From: Bacteroidota bacterium
GTDB taxonomy: Bacteria; Bacteroidota; Bacteroidia; Flavobacteriales_D; Crocinitomicaceae
Assembly: GCA_018825925.1 (NCBI GenBank)
Contig: JAHKAT010000019.1
Span: 1-13,403, forward strand
Reading direction: 5' to 3'
DNA: 13,403 bases
A program made the position numbers and the translations under genes. Below, one piece after another: positions 1 through 6,748 of this stretch. Position 1 is the first letter of the stretch, and the number at the start of each line of letters is the position of its first letter. The notes below the pieces were generated by a model. The model saw nothing but the letters and a program-made list of their open reading frames with translations, searched no databases and was not told the origin of the DNA.

Positions 1-1062
1 ATTTTCATTTGAAATCGTCTTGAATTGATTGGTGTAAGACAGAATACCTTGGTCGTATGAACCTATGACATACGAACCGTTTTTATGTTGATTGAAGTTT
101 AAGATTAAATCACTGGTCAAACCAGAAGTAGTGTTGAAATAGACAAATAAATCGCCTGGAAAATAGATTAAACCTTTGCCTAAGGAACCGAGCCAAATAT
201 TGTGTTCGTCATCCTGATAAACGCATCGGATATCTCCAATAGGCAGTCCGTTTTCGTTGTTTACAGTCTCCCATTTACCTTTTTTGAGAACTAAAATACC
301 ATTGTTGGAAGAGGCCCACAACGATCCGTCTTTCGTTATTTCTAAACCTCTTGGCGCAAATTCTTTTGGAATGTCAATTGATTTGAGCTTGTACGAATCT
401 AGTTGAATACGAAATAGTCCATCTTGATAAGCACAAGCATATAACTGATCGTTCTTTATTTTAAGATCTGAAATAGAAAGCTCTTCTGTGTTTGGTAGAA
501 TTTCAAATTTCTTAAAATCCACGGTGTGATATATTCCAGACCTTGTAGCGATAAAAAAACGACTCTTATATTGAACAATGTCGCGTATTCTTTCTCCGTC
601 GGGAACATTAAAAGGGATGGCTCGTATTACTTGATTTTTTAATTCAAAAAGTCCAGCACCATTGGTTGAAATTATTTTTGACTGTTGAAAGCTAATTATT
701 GAACTGACTTGTGCACTGATGGCTTTTGGGCCAAGACTAATGTTTTTAAACGTATTGTTTTCAAACGTCGAAACCCCACCTTCATGACCCACCCAGAATT
801 CGTTGTTTTTTGTAGAAATAAAAGTGATTTTATTATTAAACAGTCCATCGTCGTTCGAATAGGTTTTAAATTGCGTACCGTTGAACCGAGCCAATCCACC
901 TAATGTCCCTACCCAAAGGAAGCCATTTTTATCTTGACCAATACTAGTAACTTGAGATTGAGGCAAACCTCTTGCGGTGCTATATTCTACAAATGAATAG
1001 CGCTGTGCCCATGAAAATATAGGCGAGATAATTATCAGAAAAAGGACGATAAATTTCAGCAT
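1..1062 (-). CDS. Two-component sensor, beta-propeller (Reg_prop-type) ectodomain, N-terminal part only
   Basis: The minus strand is open from the ATG at 1062 to the window edge, giving the first 354 residues with no stop. Residues 1-20 form a signal peptide (MLKFIVLFLIIISPIFSWAQ), so the region after it should be periplasmic. The rest shows repeated propeller blades of Reg_prop type: GLPQSQVTSIGQDKNGFLWVG near residues 34-54, LWASSNNGILVL, and GLPIGDIRCVYQDDEHNIWLG. In Bacteroidota such ectodomains usually precede a Y_Y_Y domain, a membrane helix and a histidine kinase; that part lies outside the window, so kinase activity is inferred. The start codon overlaps the stop of the LytTR regulator gene by one base (TAATG), which implies translational coupling and a shared pathway. 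Alternatives are a propeller protein with another output domain. Confidence is high that it is a gene and good on the sensor role. Confidence 0.85.
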   Translation of the reverse strand, partial: MLKFIVLFLIIISPIFSWAQRYSFVEYSTARGLPQSQVTSIGQDKNGFLWVGTLGGLARFNGTQFKTYSNDDGLFNNKITFISTKNNEFWVGHEGGVSTFENNTFKNISLGPKAISAQVSSIISFQQSKIISTNGAGLFELKNQVIRAIPFNVPDGERIRDIVQYKSRFFIATRSGIYHTVDFKKFEILPNTEELSISDLKIKNDQLYACAYQDGLFRIQLDSYKLKSIDIPKEFAPRGLEITKDGSLWASSNNGILVLKKGKWETVNNENGLPIGDIRCVYQDDEHNIWLGSLGKGLIYFPGDLFVYFNTTSGLTSDLILNFNQHKNGSYVIGSYDQGILSYTNQFKTISNEN

Positions 1063-1835
1063 TAGCTTTTCAACATTCGTACAAAATCGGTAACCCTATT
1101 TCGAGCAACAGGAATCCTTAAACCACCTTTTAAAACAGCGAAATGACCATCTTCATTCGCGTAATCAGTGAGCATGCTTAAATTAATAATATGCGATTTG
1201 TGAACTCTACAAAATTTGGTGTCATCCAAAATATTTTCATAAATTTTAAGTGTACGAGTATCTAAATATCTGGTTCCATCAGAGAAATAAAGCATAGTAC
1301 AGTTTCCATTTGCTTCTAAATGAACGATGGTTTGGTCCTCCACTATTTTCAAGCCCTTGGTATGACTGATTGCAATTCTATTGTTTGGTTTATTACGAAG
1401 AAAGGTGTCAGATAAATTTTTTAGAGAATGAAAATAAGTTTGGAAATTTTCCGGATTATCGGTGAATATTTTTTTGGAGATAATCAACTTTTCAACGGCA
1501 ATTTTTAACTCATCGATATCAATGGGTTTTAAAATGTAATAGACAGCATTGGCGTTAAAGGCTCGGATGGCAAAATCTTTGAAGGCGGTAACAAACACGA
1601 CTAAAATTTGCTTGTTTTCGATTTCATCCAAAAGTTCAAATCCTTCAGAACCGCTAGGCATTCGAATATCAAGAAATAAAACATCAGGTTGATGCTCATG
1701 TATGGCTTCAATCGCTTTTTCCTTATTGCTTGCATGACCAATTATCTCAATATCTGGACAGTTGTCGTTTAATAGAATTTCGAGGTTTTTTCTTGCAAAC
1801 TCCTCATCGTCAATTAATAATGCTTTTAATACCAT
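1062..1835 (-). CDS. LytTR-family response regulator (LytR/AlgR type)
   Basis: This is a 257-residue cytoplasmic two-component response regulator. The receiver domain covers about residues 3-120: acidic pocket D9-D10-E11, phosphoacceptor D56 in VLFLDIRMP, conserved T83 in FVTAF, and K103-P104 in YYILKPID. The LytTR DNA-binding domain covers about 153-255 and contains the characteristic FCRVHKSHIIN stretch near 208-218 and a C-terminal IPVARNRV. Length and domain order are normal for the family, and all phosphorylation residues are present. The ATG at 1835 gives a clean receiver N-terminus. The gene overlaps the downstream propeller sensor by one base, so the sensor is the probable phosphodonor partner. 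A possible pair of LytTR half-sites lies 117-146 bp upstream, which would fit autoregulation. The target genes cannot be told from the sequence. Confidence 0.93.
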   Translation of the reverse strand: MVLKALLIDDEEFARKNLEILLNDNCPDIEIIGHASNKEKAIEAIHEHQPDVLFLDIRMPSGSEGFELLDEIENKQILVVFVTAFKDFAIRAFNANAVYYILKPIDIDELKIAVEKLIISKKIFTDNPENFQTYFHSLKNLSDTFLRNKPNNRIAISHTKGLKIVEDQTIVHLEANGNCTMLYFSDGTRYLDTRTLKIYENILDDTKFCRVHKSHIINLSMLTDYANEDGHFAVLKGGLRIPVARNRVTDFVRMLKS

Positions 1836-2104
1836 AGTGCAAATGTTCGTTTTAAGCCCTTATTTAGTCTAATATAGTAATTCGAGGAAAGCTCACATTT
1901 GCTTTTGCTTCTTTCCAAGTGATTAATTCCACCTTTAAAAAGATAAAGTGAACAGTTTAGTAAACGAAATATTAGGTTAATCATTTTGTTAAAAAGTGTG
2001 AAATGAAAGGTTGTAACTTGGTGAAAGCTAAACATTAAAAATTGAAATATGAAAACAGCATTACAATTTAAAAAAGACCTTTGGATTTTTATAGACAGTG
2101 GAAA
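1836..2104. other. 269-bp intergenic region, no convincing gene
   Basis: This gap separates the hydrolase gene from the response regulator gene, both on the minus strand, and should hold the regulator's promoter. A 69-codon minus-strand reading frame at 1826-2035 overlaps the regulator start and has no recognisable protein features. A 19-codon plus-strand frame starts at 2049 (MKTALQFKKDLWIFIDSGN) and ends inside the hydrolase stop region; it looks like chance. The 11-bp palindrome GTTTAGTAAAC lies at 1955-1965. I see no exact TAnnTTTG -7 box on the minus strand, only weak resemblances. Confidence 0.6.
1952..1981 (+). promoter_or_regulatory. Candidate LytTR-type binding site (two direct half-sites)
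   Basis: ACAGTTTAG at 1952-1960 matches the published LytTR half-site pattern [TA][AC][CA]GTTN[AG][TG] at every position. TAGGTTAAT at 1973-1981 matches at all but one. The spacer is 12 bp, within the usual 12-13 bp for this family. The pair lies upstream of the LytTR regulator gene but is oriented away from it. The pattern is short and the region AT-rich, so chance is a real alternative. Confidence 0.35.
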
Positions 2105-2848
2105 TTAATTTTCATTCAATCGAATAATCTCCATAAGTAGAGCGCGTATTGATTTTGGTGACTCAATTTGGCCCATATGACCGCAATTTTCTACTACATA
2201 TAAATGCGCTAGATCCTTACAGCGGAGCATAGTCTCATCAAGAGGAACAATTGGGTCTAATTGACCTTGAATGAAATGAATTCTCTTGTTATTGACGCGG
2301 ACCCACTCTGAAAAATCTTTTCTATCACGCATCAAAAGGGAGGTGTCTGAAATTGATTTACCATGAATGTTTAATGCAGCTTTTACGGCTGACCTAACAT
2401 ATTCGGAATCACGATGTGCCGGAAGAAAAAGCATGGGCATTGTTTCTTTCACAAATAGTGAAGGATTTAAAAGCGCAATTTTTGAGACTCGTTCACGGTC
2501 GATTTGTTTTGATGAAGAATCAGTCCAAAAATTGGAATGGAAAAGAGTTAAAGATTTAAATTCGATCATCGTGCCAAGCTCTAGAGCGATGTAGCCACCC
2601 ATGCTGTGACCAACGATGTAAGGATTTATCCAATTGAGTTTATCCAATATTTCTTTAACACCGTGCGCTACTGCTTCAAAAGAAATCGGTATCTCAGAGG
2701 CATTGCTTTCTCCATGGCCATGCACATCTACTTTTAAACATTCAAAATAACGCTCCAAACCTAAAGGCGCAAACATTTCTTTTGTTTCTAAAAACCCATG
2801 AATTAATAAAACCCTCGGACCCTTGCCATTCACAGAATATGAAAGCAT
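2105..2848 (-). CDS. Alpha/beta-hydrolase fold protein
   Basis: This 247-residue protein has the full signature of a single-domain serine hydrolase. The oxyanion-hole motif HGF is at 17-19 (LLIHGFLE). The nucleophile elbow GHSMGG places the catalytic serine at S82. The acid is probably D198 in GQLDPIVP and the base H224 in NCGHMGQIE. A DVHGHGES stretch at 41-48 follows the usual second strand. There is no signal peptide, so it should be cytoplasmic. The substrate cannot be named: esterases, MhpC-like C-C hydrolases and S33 proline iminopeptidases share this pattern. The gene starts 2 bp after the aminopeptidase P stop, so the two are almost certainly co-transcribed and perhaps co-translated. 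A role in peptide turnover is therefore possible but unproven. Confidence 0.9.
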   Translation of the reverse strand: MLSYSVNGKGPRVLLIHGFLETKEMFAPLGLERYFECLKVDVHGHGESNASEIPISFEAVAHGVKEILDKLNWINPYIVGHSMGGYIALELGTMIEFKSLTLFHSNFWTDSSSKQIDRERVSKIALLNPSLFVKETMPMLFLPAHRDSEYVRSAVKAALNIHGKSISDTSLLMRDRKDFSEWVRVNNKRIHFIQGQLDPIVPLDETMLRCKDLAHLYVVENCGHMGQIESPKSIRALLMEIIRLNEN

Positions 2849-2850
2849 CT

Positions 2851-4146
2851 TTATTTTTGATTCATCAAAGTCTCAATCTCATCTACTTCTATAGGAATGT
2901 CGCCCATTAAGTTAAAAGCAGGACCTTTTGCCTGTACAACTAAGTCATCTTCAAGACGAATCCCTAGTCCTTCTTCCAGAATGTAAATCCCTGGTTCACA
3001 AGTAAAAACCATTCCAGCTTCGATTGGATTTTGGAAAAACCCTACGTCATGAGTGTCTAATCCAATAAAATGAGAAGTTCCGTGCATGAAATATTTTTTG
3101 TAAGCAGGCCAATCTGGATTTTGGTTCTTTATATCCGTTTTATCGATAAGACCTAATTTCACCAATTCACCCTCCATTATTTTCCCAACTTCTTTGTGGT
3201 ATTCTGGGATTAATGTACCTGGAACCAACATTTTTTCTGCCTCTTTTTTAACGTGTAAAACACTGTTGTACACCTCTTTTTGTCGTTGAGTGAATTGTCC
3301 ACTAACTGGAATGGCTCGCGACAAATCCGACGAATAATTGGCATATTCCGCACCAACATCAAGTAAGATTACATCGCCAGCTTTGCATTCTTGATTGTTT
3401 TCAATATAATGTAGGACACAGGCGTTTTTTCCGGAAGCAATAATGGGCGTGTAAGCAAAGCCTCGAGATCTATTGCGTAAAAATTCGTGCATCAGTTCGG
3501 CTTCAATTTCATATTCCCAAACACCAGGCTTAACAAACCCTAGTAATCGATTGATTCCTGCTTTTGTAATATTACAAGCCTTCTGCATTAACTCAATTTC
3601 TATTGATTCCTTTATGCTTCTAGCTACGTGAAGAATAGGGGCGCTTTTATGAACACTATGAGCAGGGTAGTCTTTCTTTACTTGTTTAATAAAACGATCC
3701 TCGCGAGTTTCAACTTCTGTGTTGGCTCTTAAATGTTCGTTGGTATTTAAATAAATCCCTTCAGCCTCCGCCATCATCTGTTTGAAAATAGTTGGGAATT
3801 GATCTAGCCAGTAAACGGTCTTGATTCCAGAAGTTGCAAATGCAGATTCTTTGTTAAGTTTTTCACCTTCCCAGATAGCAATCAATTCACTAGTTTCTTT
3901 TAAAAAAAGCACTTCTCGATGCGCTAAGTTGGTGGCGGAAGGAAAAAGAACCAAAATACTTTCCTCTTGATCTACTCCACTCAAATAGAAAATATCGCGG
4001 TGTTGTGAAAAAGGCATGGTGCTGTCCGCAGATACAGGATATATGTCATTAGAATTAAAAACAGCCAAGGTGTTTTTGGCCATTTTTGAAACGAATTTAT
4101 TTCGGTTTTTTATAAAGAGCTGTGAGTCAATCAAGTTGTATTTCAT
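2851..4146 (-). CDS. pepP: Xaa-Pro aminopeptidase (aminopeptidase P, M24B family)
   Basis: This 431-residue cytoplasmic metallopeptidase removes the N-terminal residue of peptides with proline in second position. The N-terminal creatinase/AMP_N domain covers about 5-130 (DIFYLSGVDQEES near 51-63). The pita-bread catalytic domain covers about 182-425. By pattern the two-metal ligands are D263 (ILLDVGAEY), D274 (SSDLSR), H355 (MHGTSHFIGLDTHDVG), E384 (CEPGIYI) and E399 (GIRLEDD); H246 in VLHYIEN is the usual substrate-side histidine. All expected ligands are present and the length matches bacterial PepP. No signal peptide is seen. It is the first gene of a two-gene unit with the downstream alpha/beta hydrolase. 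Prolidase (PepQ) is an alternative, but the full N-terminal domain and motif spacing favour aminopeptidase P. Confidence 0.93.
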   Translation of the reverse strand: MKYNLIDSQLFIKNRNKFVSKMAKNTLAVFNSNDIYPVSADSTMPFSQHRDIFYLSGVDQEESILVLFPSATNLAHREVLFLKETSELIAIWEGEKLNKESAFATSGIKTVYWLDQFPTIFKQMMAEAEGIYLNTNEHLRANTEVETREDRFIKQVKKDYPAHSVHKSAPILHVARSIKESIEIELMQKACNITKAGINRLLGFVKPGVWEYEIEAELMHEFLRNRSRGFAYTPIIASGKNACVLHYIENNQECKAGDVILLDVGAEYANYSSDLSRAIPVSGQFTQRQKEVYNSVLHVKKEAEKMLVPGTLIPEYHKEVGKIMEGELVKLGLIDKTDIKNQNPDWPAYKKYFMHGTSHFIGLDTHDVGFFQNPIEAGMVFTCEPGIYILEEGLGIRLEDDLVVQAKGPAFNLMGDIPIEVDEIETLMNQK

Positions 4147-4216
4147 ATCAAAAAATTGGATTTGGAAAGTTACTAATAAATAGAGATTATAAAAAAAACA
4201 CGACCATTTGAGTAGA

Positions 4217-4233
4217 ACGTAATTACTTTACGT
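4217..4233. repeat. Inverted repeat ACGTAA-N5-TTACGT in a divergent promoter region
   Basis: Perfect 6-bp arms (4217-4222 and 4228-4233) flank a 5-bp centre between the diverging pepP and small unknown gene. The short spacing fits a dimeric regulator's operator better than a terminator. A related CGTAA/TTACG repeat occurs at 4667-4685. Confidence 0.4.
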
Positions 4234-4244
4234 AGTTCGCAGCC

Positions 4245-4252
4245 AATCTTTG
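4245..4252 (+). promoter_or_regulatory. Weak -7-like element for the 4272 gene
   Basis: AATCTTTG differs from the Bacteroidota -7 consensus TAnnTTTG at the first base and sits 19 bp before the ATG at 4272. No TTTG -33 element is found at the normal 19-20 bp spacing, so this is tentative. Confidence 0.25.
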
Positions 4253-4271
4253 TATCATCAAAACAAACAAG

Positions 4272-4580
4272 ATGGAAGCGAATAGAATTAAAAGAATTGA
4301 ATGGATGGAGAAAGATAGCGATATGTTGGTCATTTTTGAAGAGCGAAAAGGGAATTTAACATATGACACGCGGGTTTTACTTTCTGCTGATTTATTGAAC
4401 CGCATACTTTGTGATTTGCAAAAAGAAAACATAGATTTTGATCCAAACTCCTTTTTGAAGATCGAACAATGGTCGGAAAACGAAATCAATTATATTTTTG
4501 ATTTTTCAGAAACAATGGTAACTTCCGAAAGAATGTTTTTACAAAGCGCTGATGTCAACTATCGTTATATAAGAGCGTAA
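4272..4580 (+). CDS. Small protein of unknown function
   Basis: This 102-residue protein is not recognised. It begins with ATG (MEANRIKRIEWMEKDSDMLV) and has a mixed, globular composition with alternating hydrophobic residues (DMLVIFEE, LLSADLLNRILCDLQ). It has no signal peptide, no membrane segment and no cysteine motif. The middle, about residues 36-52, looks like an amphipathic helix; strands are likely on either side. Amino-acid composition resembles that of the neighbouring genes, which argues for a real gene rather than a chance frame. It is transcribed divergently from pepP and lies 118 bp before the lipoprotein gene. Both the 5' and 3' flanks carry ACGTAA/TTACGT-type inverted repeats. 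The opposite-strand frame in the same stretch is poorer and treated as a shadow. Confidence 0.7.
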   Translation: MEANRIKRIEWMEKDSDMLVIFEERKGNLTYDTRVLLSADLLNRILCDLQKENIDFDPNSFLKIEQWSENEINYIFDFSETMVTSERMFLQSADVNYRYIRA

Positions 4581-4666
4581 ATTGGAAAAATTGAGTTAAA
4601 AAGACACTTCATTTTCATTAGAATTGAATATTTATTTGGCTGATTGAATGGATTTTCTTTATTTAG

Positions 4667-4685
4667 CGTAACATTTCGTATTACG
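4667..4685. repeat. Inverted repeat CGTAA-N9-TTACG upstream of the lipoprotein gene
   Basis: Five-base arms at 4667-4671 and 4681-4685 flank a 9-bp centre; a tighter 9-bp palindrome CGTATTACG (4677-4685) lies inside it. It ends 13 bp before the ATG at 4699, a position suited to an operator. It shares arm sequence with the repeat at 4217-4233. Confidence 0.3.
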
Positions 4686-4698
4686 TTTATAATTGACC

Positions 4699-5352
4699 AT
4701 GAAAAATATACTAATTATTACAGCTTTCCTTGCTTTCTTACCCTTTATTGGATGTAACAAACCAGAGGTAATTCCTGCTCCTTCTGAAAGAATTGAATTG
4801 AAACAACATTTCATAGGAACCATTAACGGTACTCAAGTAGAATGGACAAAAAATGTGGATGGTTATAAAAACATAACCGCTAGTGAGTATGAAATAGATA
4901 CAGCATTGTATATTTTCCATTGGAAGTATTACGCTGGTATGGCTTCTGAAGCAGATCCTAAGACTGTTCGTATTGGGATTGGTTCTTTACAGCACGACCC
5001 TAATGTTAGAGCAGATCCATCTATCGAATCATTTAAAAACTTCGTAGCCAAATTTGGAGATCCAAATACTGCACCTGGTTTTTCTGATAATGCAAGCGAT
5101 GGTTTTGAGGTTCAATATGTTGATCCAGCAGGGAGTCGTCAAAAATCGGATGAAACCAACCCAGGAACTTATACGTTTACAAATCTTCAATACAAGGAAG
5201 ATCAGAATGGTGAATACATGACTTTTGTTTGTAAGTTTAGTGCAACTGTTTACGATAAAAGGAGAGATACGGCGAAAATGATTGATACTATTCACAAACT
5301 TTCAGTAATTCAAGACGCGACTTTCACTGGCTACTTTAAGCGTGTTAAATAG
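4699..5352 (+). CDS. Predicted lipoprotein of unknown function
   Basis: This 217-residue protein starts best at the ATG at 4699; an in-frame TTG two codons earlier adds nothing. Residues 1-18 are a lipoprotein signal peptide (MKNILIITAFLAFLPFIGC) with the acylated cysteine at C19, so the mature protein should sit in a membrane leaflet facing the periplasm or outside. The -3 residue of the lipobox is F rather than the usual L, a tolerated but less common form. The mature part has no recognisable domain. It is rich in aromatic and Thr/Asp residues (HFIGTINGTQVEWTKNVDG; YTFTNLQY; YMTFVCKFSATVYD) with strand-like alternation, suggesting a beta-sandwich as in many Bacteroidota lipoproteins. It lies 32 bp before the GATase-like gene on the same strand, so co-transcription is possible. 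Confidence 0.85.
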   Translation: MKNILIITAFLAFLPFIGCNKPEVIPAPSERIELKQHFIGTINGTQVEWTKNVDGYKNITASEYEIDTALYIFHWKYYAGMASEADPKTVRIGIGSLQHDPNVRADPSIESFKNFVAKFGDPNTAPGFSDNASDGFEVQYVDPAGSRQKSDETNPGTYTFTNLQYKEDQNGEYMTFVCKFSATVYDKRRDTAKMIDTIHKLSVIQDATFTGYFKRVK

Positions 5353-5384
5353 TCTATGAATAAAGCGTCCTTCAAAATTTAGGT

Positions 5385-6083
5385 ATGTCAGAAGGGATAC
5401 GCATTGCAGTTGTCGGTGATTATAATTTTATGTACAATTCGCATCATGCGACGAATCTTTCTATTGACCATGCTTCTCGTTTCTTAGAAGAAGAAATCAG
5501 TTATTATTGGATTAAGATTGAAGAAGCTGCATTTTTCAAAATGGAGAATTTTGAGCGATATGATGGTGTTTGGATCGCTCCCGGACCCTACAGAAATGCA
5601 TTTTATCTGAACGCGATACTCGATAATTTAATTCAACTCAAAATACCCACGCTAGTTACAGGTGAAGGCTTTAGAACTTTAATAGAAGTTTTAATCAATA
5701 GAAATCAATTGAATGGGCGCAATGAAAAGTTAGTTTCTGATAATTTAGTAGATGGAAATAGCTTTGAAGCTGTACAAATTCATCCACACAGTAAAGAGAT
5801 GATTAAGCTGTATGAGAACCATTCCAACACAGAATTAACGGCAAGTAGATATAGTCTATATCCGAATTTGATAACGATGCTTCAAAATGACATTGTAGAT
5901 ATTGAAGCGTATAATCACTTAGAAGAACCTGAAATCATTTCACTGAATCAACACCCCTTCTTTTTAGCCATGGGCAACTGTCCCCAAATCTCATCGACAA
6001 GAGAAATTCCACATCCTATCATTTATACATTTATGAAGGCCAGTCGATTTATTAATCAATTGGACGGAGAAGAAATTAATTAG
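5385..6083 (+). CDS. CTP synthase GATase-domain-related protein, apparently catalytically dead
   Basis: This 232-residue cytoplasmic protein resembles the class I glutamine amidotransferase domain of CTP synthase and, more closely, the CTP synthase C-terminal-related (seleno)protein family. Signatures in order: IRIAVVGDYN (5-14), DGVWIAPGPYRNAF (60-73, like the family's PGSPYR), the elbow region TLVTGEGFRTL (89-99), and HPFFLAMGNCPQISST (190-205) followed by HPIIYTFMKAS. Aligned by eye without gaps to E. coli CTP synthase, the nucleophile Cys of GICLGMQ falls on G93, the catalytic His of QFHPE on C199, and the Glu on Q201. All three triad residues are therefore replaced, so glutamine hydrolysis is unlikely. 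The synthase domain is absent. It may bind a ligand or partner; the function is unknown. Its last 8 bp overlap the convergent RNase HI gene. Confidence 0.85.
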   Translation: MSEGIRIAVVGDYNFMYNSHHATNLSIDHASRFLEEEISYYWIKIEEAAFFKMENFERYDGVWIAPGPYRNAFYLNAILDNLIQLKIPTLVTGEGFRTLIEVLINRNQLNGRNEKLVSDNLVDGNSFEAVQIHPHSKEMIKLYENHSNTELTASRYSLYPNLITMLQNDIVDIEAYNHLEEPEIISLNQHPFFLAMGNCPQISSTREIPHPIIYTFMKASRFINQLDGEEIN

Positions 6084-6558
6084 AATTTTCTTGGTTCGCT
6101 GAATTTTTACTCGATTCGTAACCATAATCGATGGCTAGGTTTTTATATTCACTGGCAGCAACGGCTAAGGTGTCGCAGCGCTCATTTTCTACATTTCCGG
6201 CGTGACCTTTTACCCAAACAAATTTAGGATTGAACTTTTGATGCAGAGGTATATATTTTTTCCATAAATCAGAATTCGCTTTTCCTTTGTATCCTTTCTG
6301 ATGCCAGCCAAAAACCCATTTTTTTTCAATCGAATCGACCACATATTTGCTGTCGGAATAAATCGTCACTGGATAATTACTGTTCTTTAAAGCGAGTAAA
6401 CCCTCAATTACGGCGAGTAGTTCCATTCGATTATTGGTTGTTAGGCGAAAACCGCCATTGATTTCTTTTCGCTTGCCATTAAATAATAAAACAGTTCCAA
6501 AACCTCCAGGACCGGGATTTCCTTTCGCAGCTCCATCCGTATATATTTTAATCTCCAT
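6076..6558 (-). CDS. rnhA: Ribonuclease HI
   Basis: This 160-residue cytoplasmic enzyme cleaves the RNA strand of RNA-DNA hybrids, removing primers and R-loops. The catalytic set of bacterial RNase HI is complete: D8 (IYTDGAAKGNPGPGG), E46 (TTNNRMELLAV), D69 (IYSDSKYVVDSI), H119 (VKGHAGNVENERCD) and D129. The basic-protrusion region is present with its tryptophans (KKWVFGWHQKGYKGKANSDLW, about 80-99). Length is close to the E. coli enzyme, and there is no N-terminal hybrid-binding domain. The last 15 or so residues are a polar Ser/Asn tail with no family counterpart that I know. The start at 6558 places the first strand correctly. The gene converges on the GATase-like gene with an 8-bp overlap of the two stop regions. 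Confidence 0.97.
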   Translation of the reverse strand: MEIKIYTDGAAKGNPGPGGFGTVLLFNGKRKEINGGFRLTTNNRMELLAVIEGLLALKNSNYPVTIYSDSKYVVDSIEKKWVFGWHQKGYKGKANSDLWKKYIPLHQKFNPKFVWVKGHAGNVENERCDTLAVAASEYKNLAIDYGYESSKNSANQENSN

Positions 6559-6731
6559 ACCTATTGCGAAAATACGTTTTTTGAAATGATTGAAAGGGTA
6601 AAATAAATGAGTTCGAGGAAGATCGATAGAAAGTCTAGCTTTTTAAATGGATGTAGTAAAAGTGGTTTTGAAAGGTGATAAAAAACAAAATAAACTTTTT
6701 AACCATAAAACGTTTCCATTGTTTTTATGTG

Positions 6732-6739
6732 TACATTTG
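6732..6739 (+). promoter_or_regulatory. -7 element (TACATTTG) of the efflux operon
   Basis: TACATTTG matches the Bacteroidota -7 consensus TAnnTTTG exactly. It lies only 9 bp before the ATG at 6749, so transcripts starting at the usual distance would have almost no leader. It lies inside the upstream in-frame extension of the tetR reading frame, which supports the downstream start. No TTTG is found at the standard -33 spacing. Confidence 0.5.
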
Positions 6740-6748
6740 TTCCTCGAA

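Noticed and set aside
709..903. Plus- and minus-strand short frames at 696-903.
   Set aside because: They lie in other frames of the continuous propeller sensor reading frame, which has clear domain motifs.
1826..2035. A 69-codon minus-strand frame upstream of the response regulator.
   Set aside because: It overlaps the regulator start in another frame, is rich in aromatic and basic residues with no pattern, and covers the expected promoter region.
2070..2090. Possible weak terminator downstream of the hydrolase gene (A-run, CC/GG stem, T-run on the minus strand).
   Set aside because: The stem has only two G-C pairs next to a two-base internal mismatch, so folding would be very weak.
2049..2108. 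A 19-codon plus-strand frame, MKTALQFKKDLWIFIDSGN.
   Set aside because: It is very short, has no ribosome binding site or promoter, and overlaps the hydrolase stop. Chance is the simplest explanation.
6647..6748. N-terminal extension of the TetR frame by 34 codons.
   Set aside because: It contains the -7 promoter element, has no TetR counterpart, and the ATG at 6749 gives the normal family length.
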